Source: Pseudomonadota bacterium (GTDB lineage Bacteria > Pseudomonadota > Gammaproteobacteria > Pseudomonadales > Pseudomonadaceae). From it: a stretch of 6,584 bases of DNA. How positions within the stretch are numbered: position 1 is the first letter of the stretch; each line of letters starts with the position of its first letter. Location: positions 1-6,584 of the forward strand of contig JAEWGL010000191.1 in NCBI GenBank assembly GCA_023388335.1. The letters are read 5' to 3'. A model generated the notes under the pieces. It was given only the letters and a program-made list of their open reading frames with translations. It was not told where the DNA came from and searched no databases. The position numbers were made by a program, and so were the translations under genes. Of the stretch, positions 5,926 through 6,584 are shown one piece after another.

Positions 5926-5954
5926 TTTACGATGCCAGGCGCGCTGCCTAGACT
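5926..5954 (+). promoter_or_regulatory. Candidate sigma-70 promoter for the oxidoreductase gene
   Basis: TTTACG (5926-5931) and TAGACT (5949-5954) are 17 bp apart, each matching four of six consensus bases. Initiation near 5961 would give a leader of about 57 nt to the ATG at 6018. The prediction is weak and rests on spacing and position only. Confidence 0.3.
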
Positions 5955-6017
5955 GCGGCTAACAAGGCCACGCCGTGCTCCCGGCGCCGCCATAAAAATA
6001 AAGCCTGGAGGATTCAC

Positions 6018-6584
6018 ATGAGTGCCGCCCCGTCCTTGGACGACAAGTACACCCAGCACAGCGGAAACGTTTTGCTCACCGGGATCCAGGCGCTGGTGCG
6101 CTTGCCCCTGATGCAGCGTCAGCGCGATCAGGCCAACGGCCTGAATACCGCGGGGTTCATTTCCGGCTATCGCGGTTCGCCATTGGGTGGTTTCGACCAG
6201 GCCCTGTGGAAGGCACGTGACTACCTCAAGACGCACCACACGGTGTTCCACCCCGGCATGAACGAAGACCTCGCCGCCACCTCGATCTGGGGTACACAGC
6301 AGGTCAATCTGTTCGAAGGCGCCACCTATGATGGCGTGTTCGGGATGTGGTACGGCAAGGGCCCCGGCGTGGACCGTTGTGGTGATGTATTCCGCCACGC
6401 GAATGCCGCGGGCACTTCACCCTTTGGCGGTGTACTGGCCATTGCCGGCGATGACCACGGCGCCCGTTCTTCTTCCCTGCCCCACCAGACCGAACACATC
6501 TTCAAGGCCGTGATGATGCCGGTATTGGCGCCTTCCGGCGTACAGGAGTACCTGGACTACGGCATGCATGGCTGGGCCATGTCG
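6018..6584 (+). CDS. Indolepyruvate ferredoxin oxidoreductase family protein, N-terminal 189 residues
   Basis: The frame opens at ATG 6018, preceded by GGAGG with 6-nt spacing, and runs to the window edge. The visible part matches the thiamine-diphosphate pyrimidine-type N-terminal domain of the large fused 2-oxoacid:ferredoxin oxidoreductases (IorA/IorB-like, about 1150 residues in proteobacteria). Motifs: FISGYRGSPLGGFD (res. 47-60), HPGMNEDLAATSIWGTQQ (78-95), MWYGKGPGVDRCGDVFRHAN (110-129) and GDDHGARSSSLPHQ (144-157). These enzymes oxidatively decarboxylate aryl- or branched-chain 2-oxoacids to acyl-CoA in the cytoplasm. The C-terminal thiamine-binding and gamma domains lie outside the window, so completeness and substrate cannot be judged. 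C121 stands where I recall Ser in many homologues; this may be trivial. It diverges from the DUF1302 operon, sharing a 291-bp control region, which suggests a common pathway, supplying or consuming acyl-CoA. Confidence 0.9.
   Translation, partial: MSAAPSLDDKYTQHSGNVLLTGIQALVRLPLMQRQRDQANGLNTAGFISGYRGSPLGGFDQALWKARDYLKTHHTVFHPGMNEDLAATSIWGTQQVNLFEGATYDGVFGMWYGKGPGVDRCGDVFRHANAAGTSPFGGVLAIAGDDHGARSSSLPHQTEHIFKAVMMPVLAPSGVQEYLDYGMHGWAMS

Noticed and set aside
5727..6398. Upstream extension of the DUF1302 frame to a 780-residue protein
   Set aside because: The extension crosses the divergent oxidoreductase gene and the control region, lacks family similarity, and precedes a clear ribosome site plus signal peptide at 5726.

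Overview
The window looks like chromosomal DNA from a Pseudomonas of the fluorescens group. The grounds are GC-rich coding with strong third-position GC bias, Shine-Dalgarno sites of the GGAG type, the DUF1302/DUF1329 pair typical of pseudomonads, and a repeat element whose text I recognise from memory as scattered through fluorescens-group genomes. No database search was possible, so species is not assigned.

Layout. Five genes lie on the minus strand and one diverges on the plus strand. In transcription order the minus-strand genes are: a DUF1302 outer-membrane beta-barrel protein (5726 to 4056), a DUF1329 secreted/periplasmic protein (4008 to 2263), a short-chain dehydrogenase/reductase (2199 to 1381), a small NTF2/SnoaL-fold protein resembling limonene-epoxide hydrolase (1349 to 900), and an aminoglycoside-phosphotransferase-fold kinase that runs off the left edge (862 to beyond 1). 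Gaps are 31 to 63 bp, so they read as one operon, except that a convincing intrinsic terminator (2221-2248) sits between DUF1329 and the dehydrogenase and may separate or attenuate the distal genes. The divergent plus-strand gene from 6018 is the N-terminal part of a fused indolepyruvate:ferredoxin-oxidoreductase-type enzyme. The 291-bp divergent intergenic region carries candidate promoters in both directions, a two-copy direct repeat with 21-bp period placed like an AraC/XylS operator, and two inverted repeats.

How the genes may work together (inference). An outer-membrane channel with its periplasmic partner, an SDR, an epoxide-hydrolase-like fold, a hydroxyacyl-type kinase and a 2-oxoacid oxidoreductase suggest uptake and CoA-dependent breakdown of a hydrophobic substrate. 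The substrate cannot be read from the sequence.

The most striking observation is in the DUF1329 gene. A ~347-bp non-coding repeat element (3628-3974), flanked by a 7-bp direct repeat AATCAGC and carrying a perfect 56-bp spacer-less palindrome plus a REP-type hairpin, is inserted just inside the 5' end of the gene. It adds exactly 118 codons with no stop, and formally excising it restores a 463-residue protein of normal family length with a signal-peptide-like start. The second most interesting point is that two enzymes of the operon keep their folds but have altered catalytic motifs.
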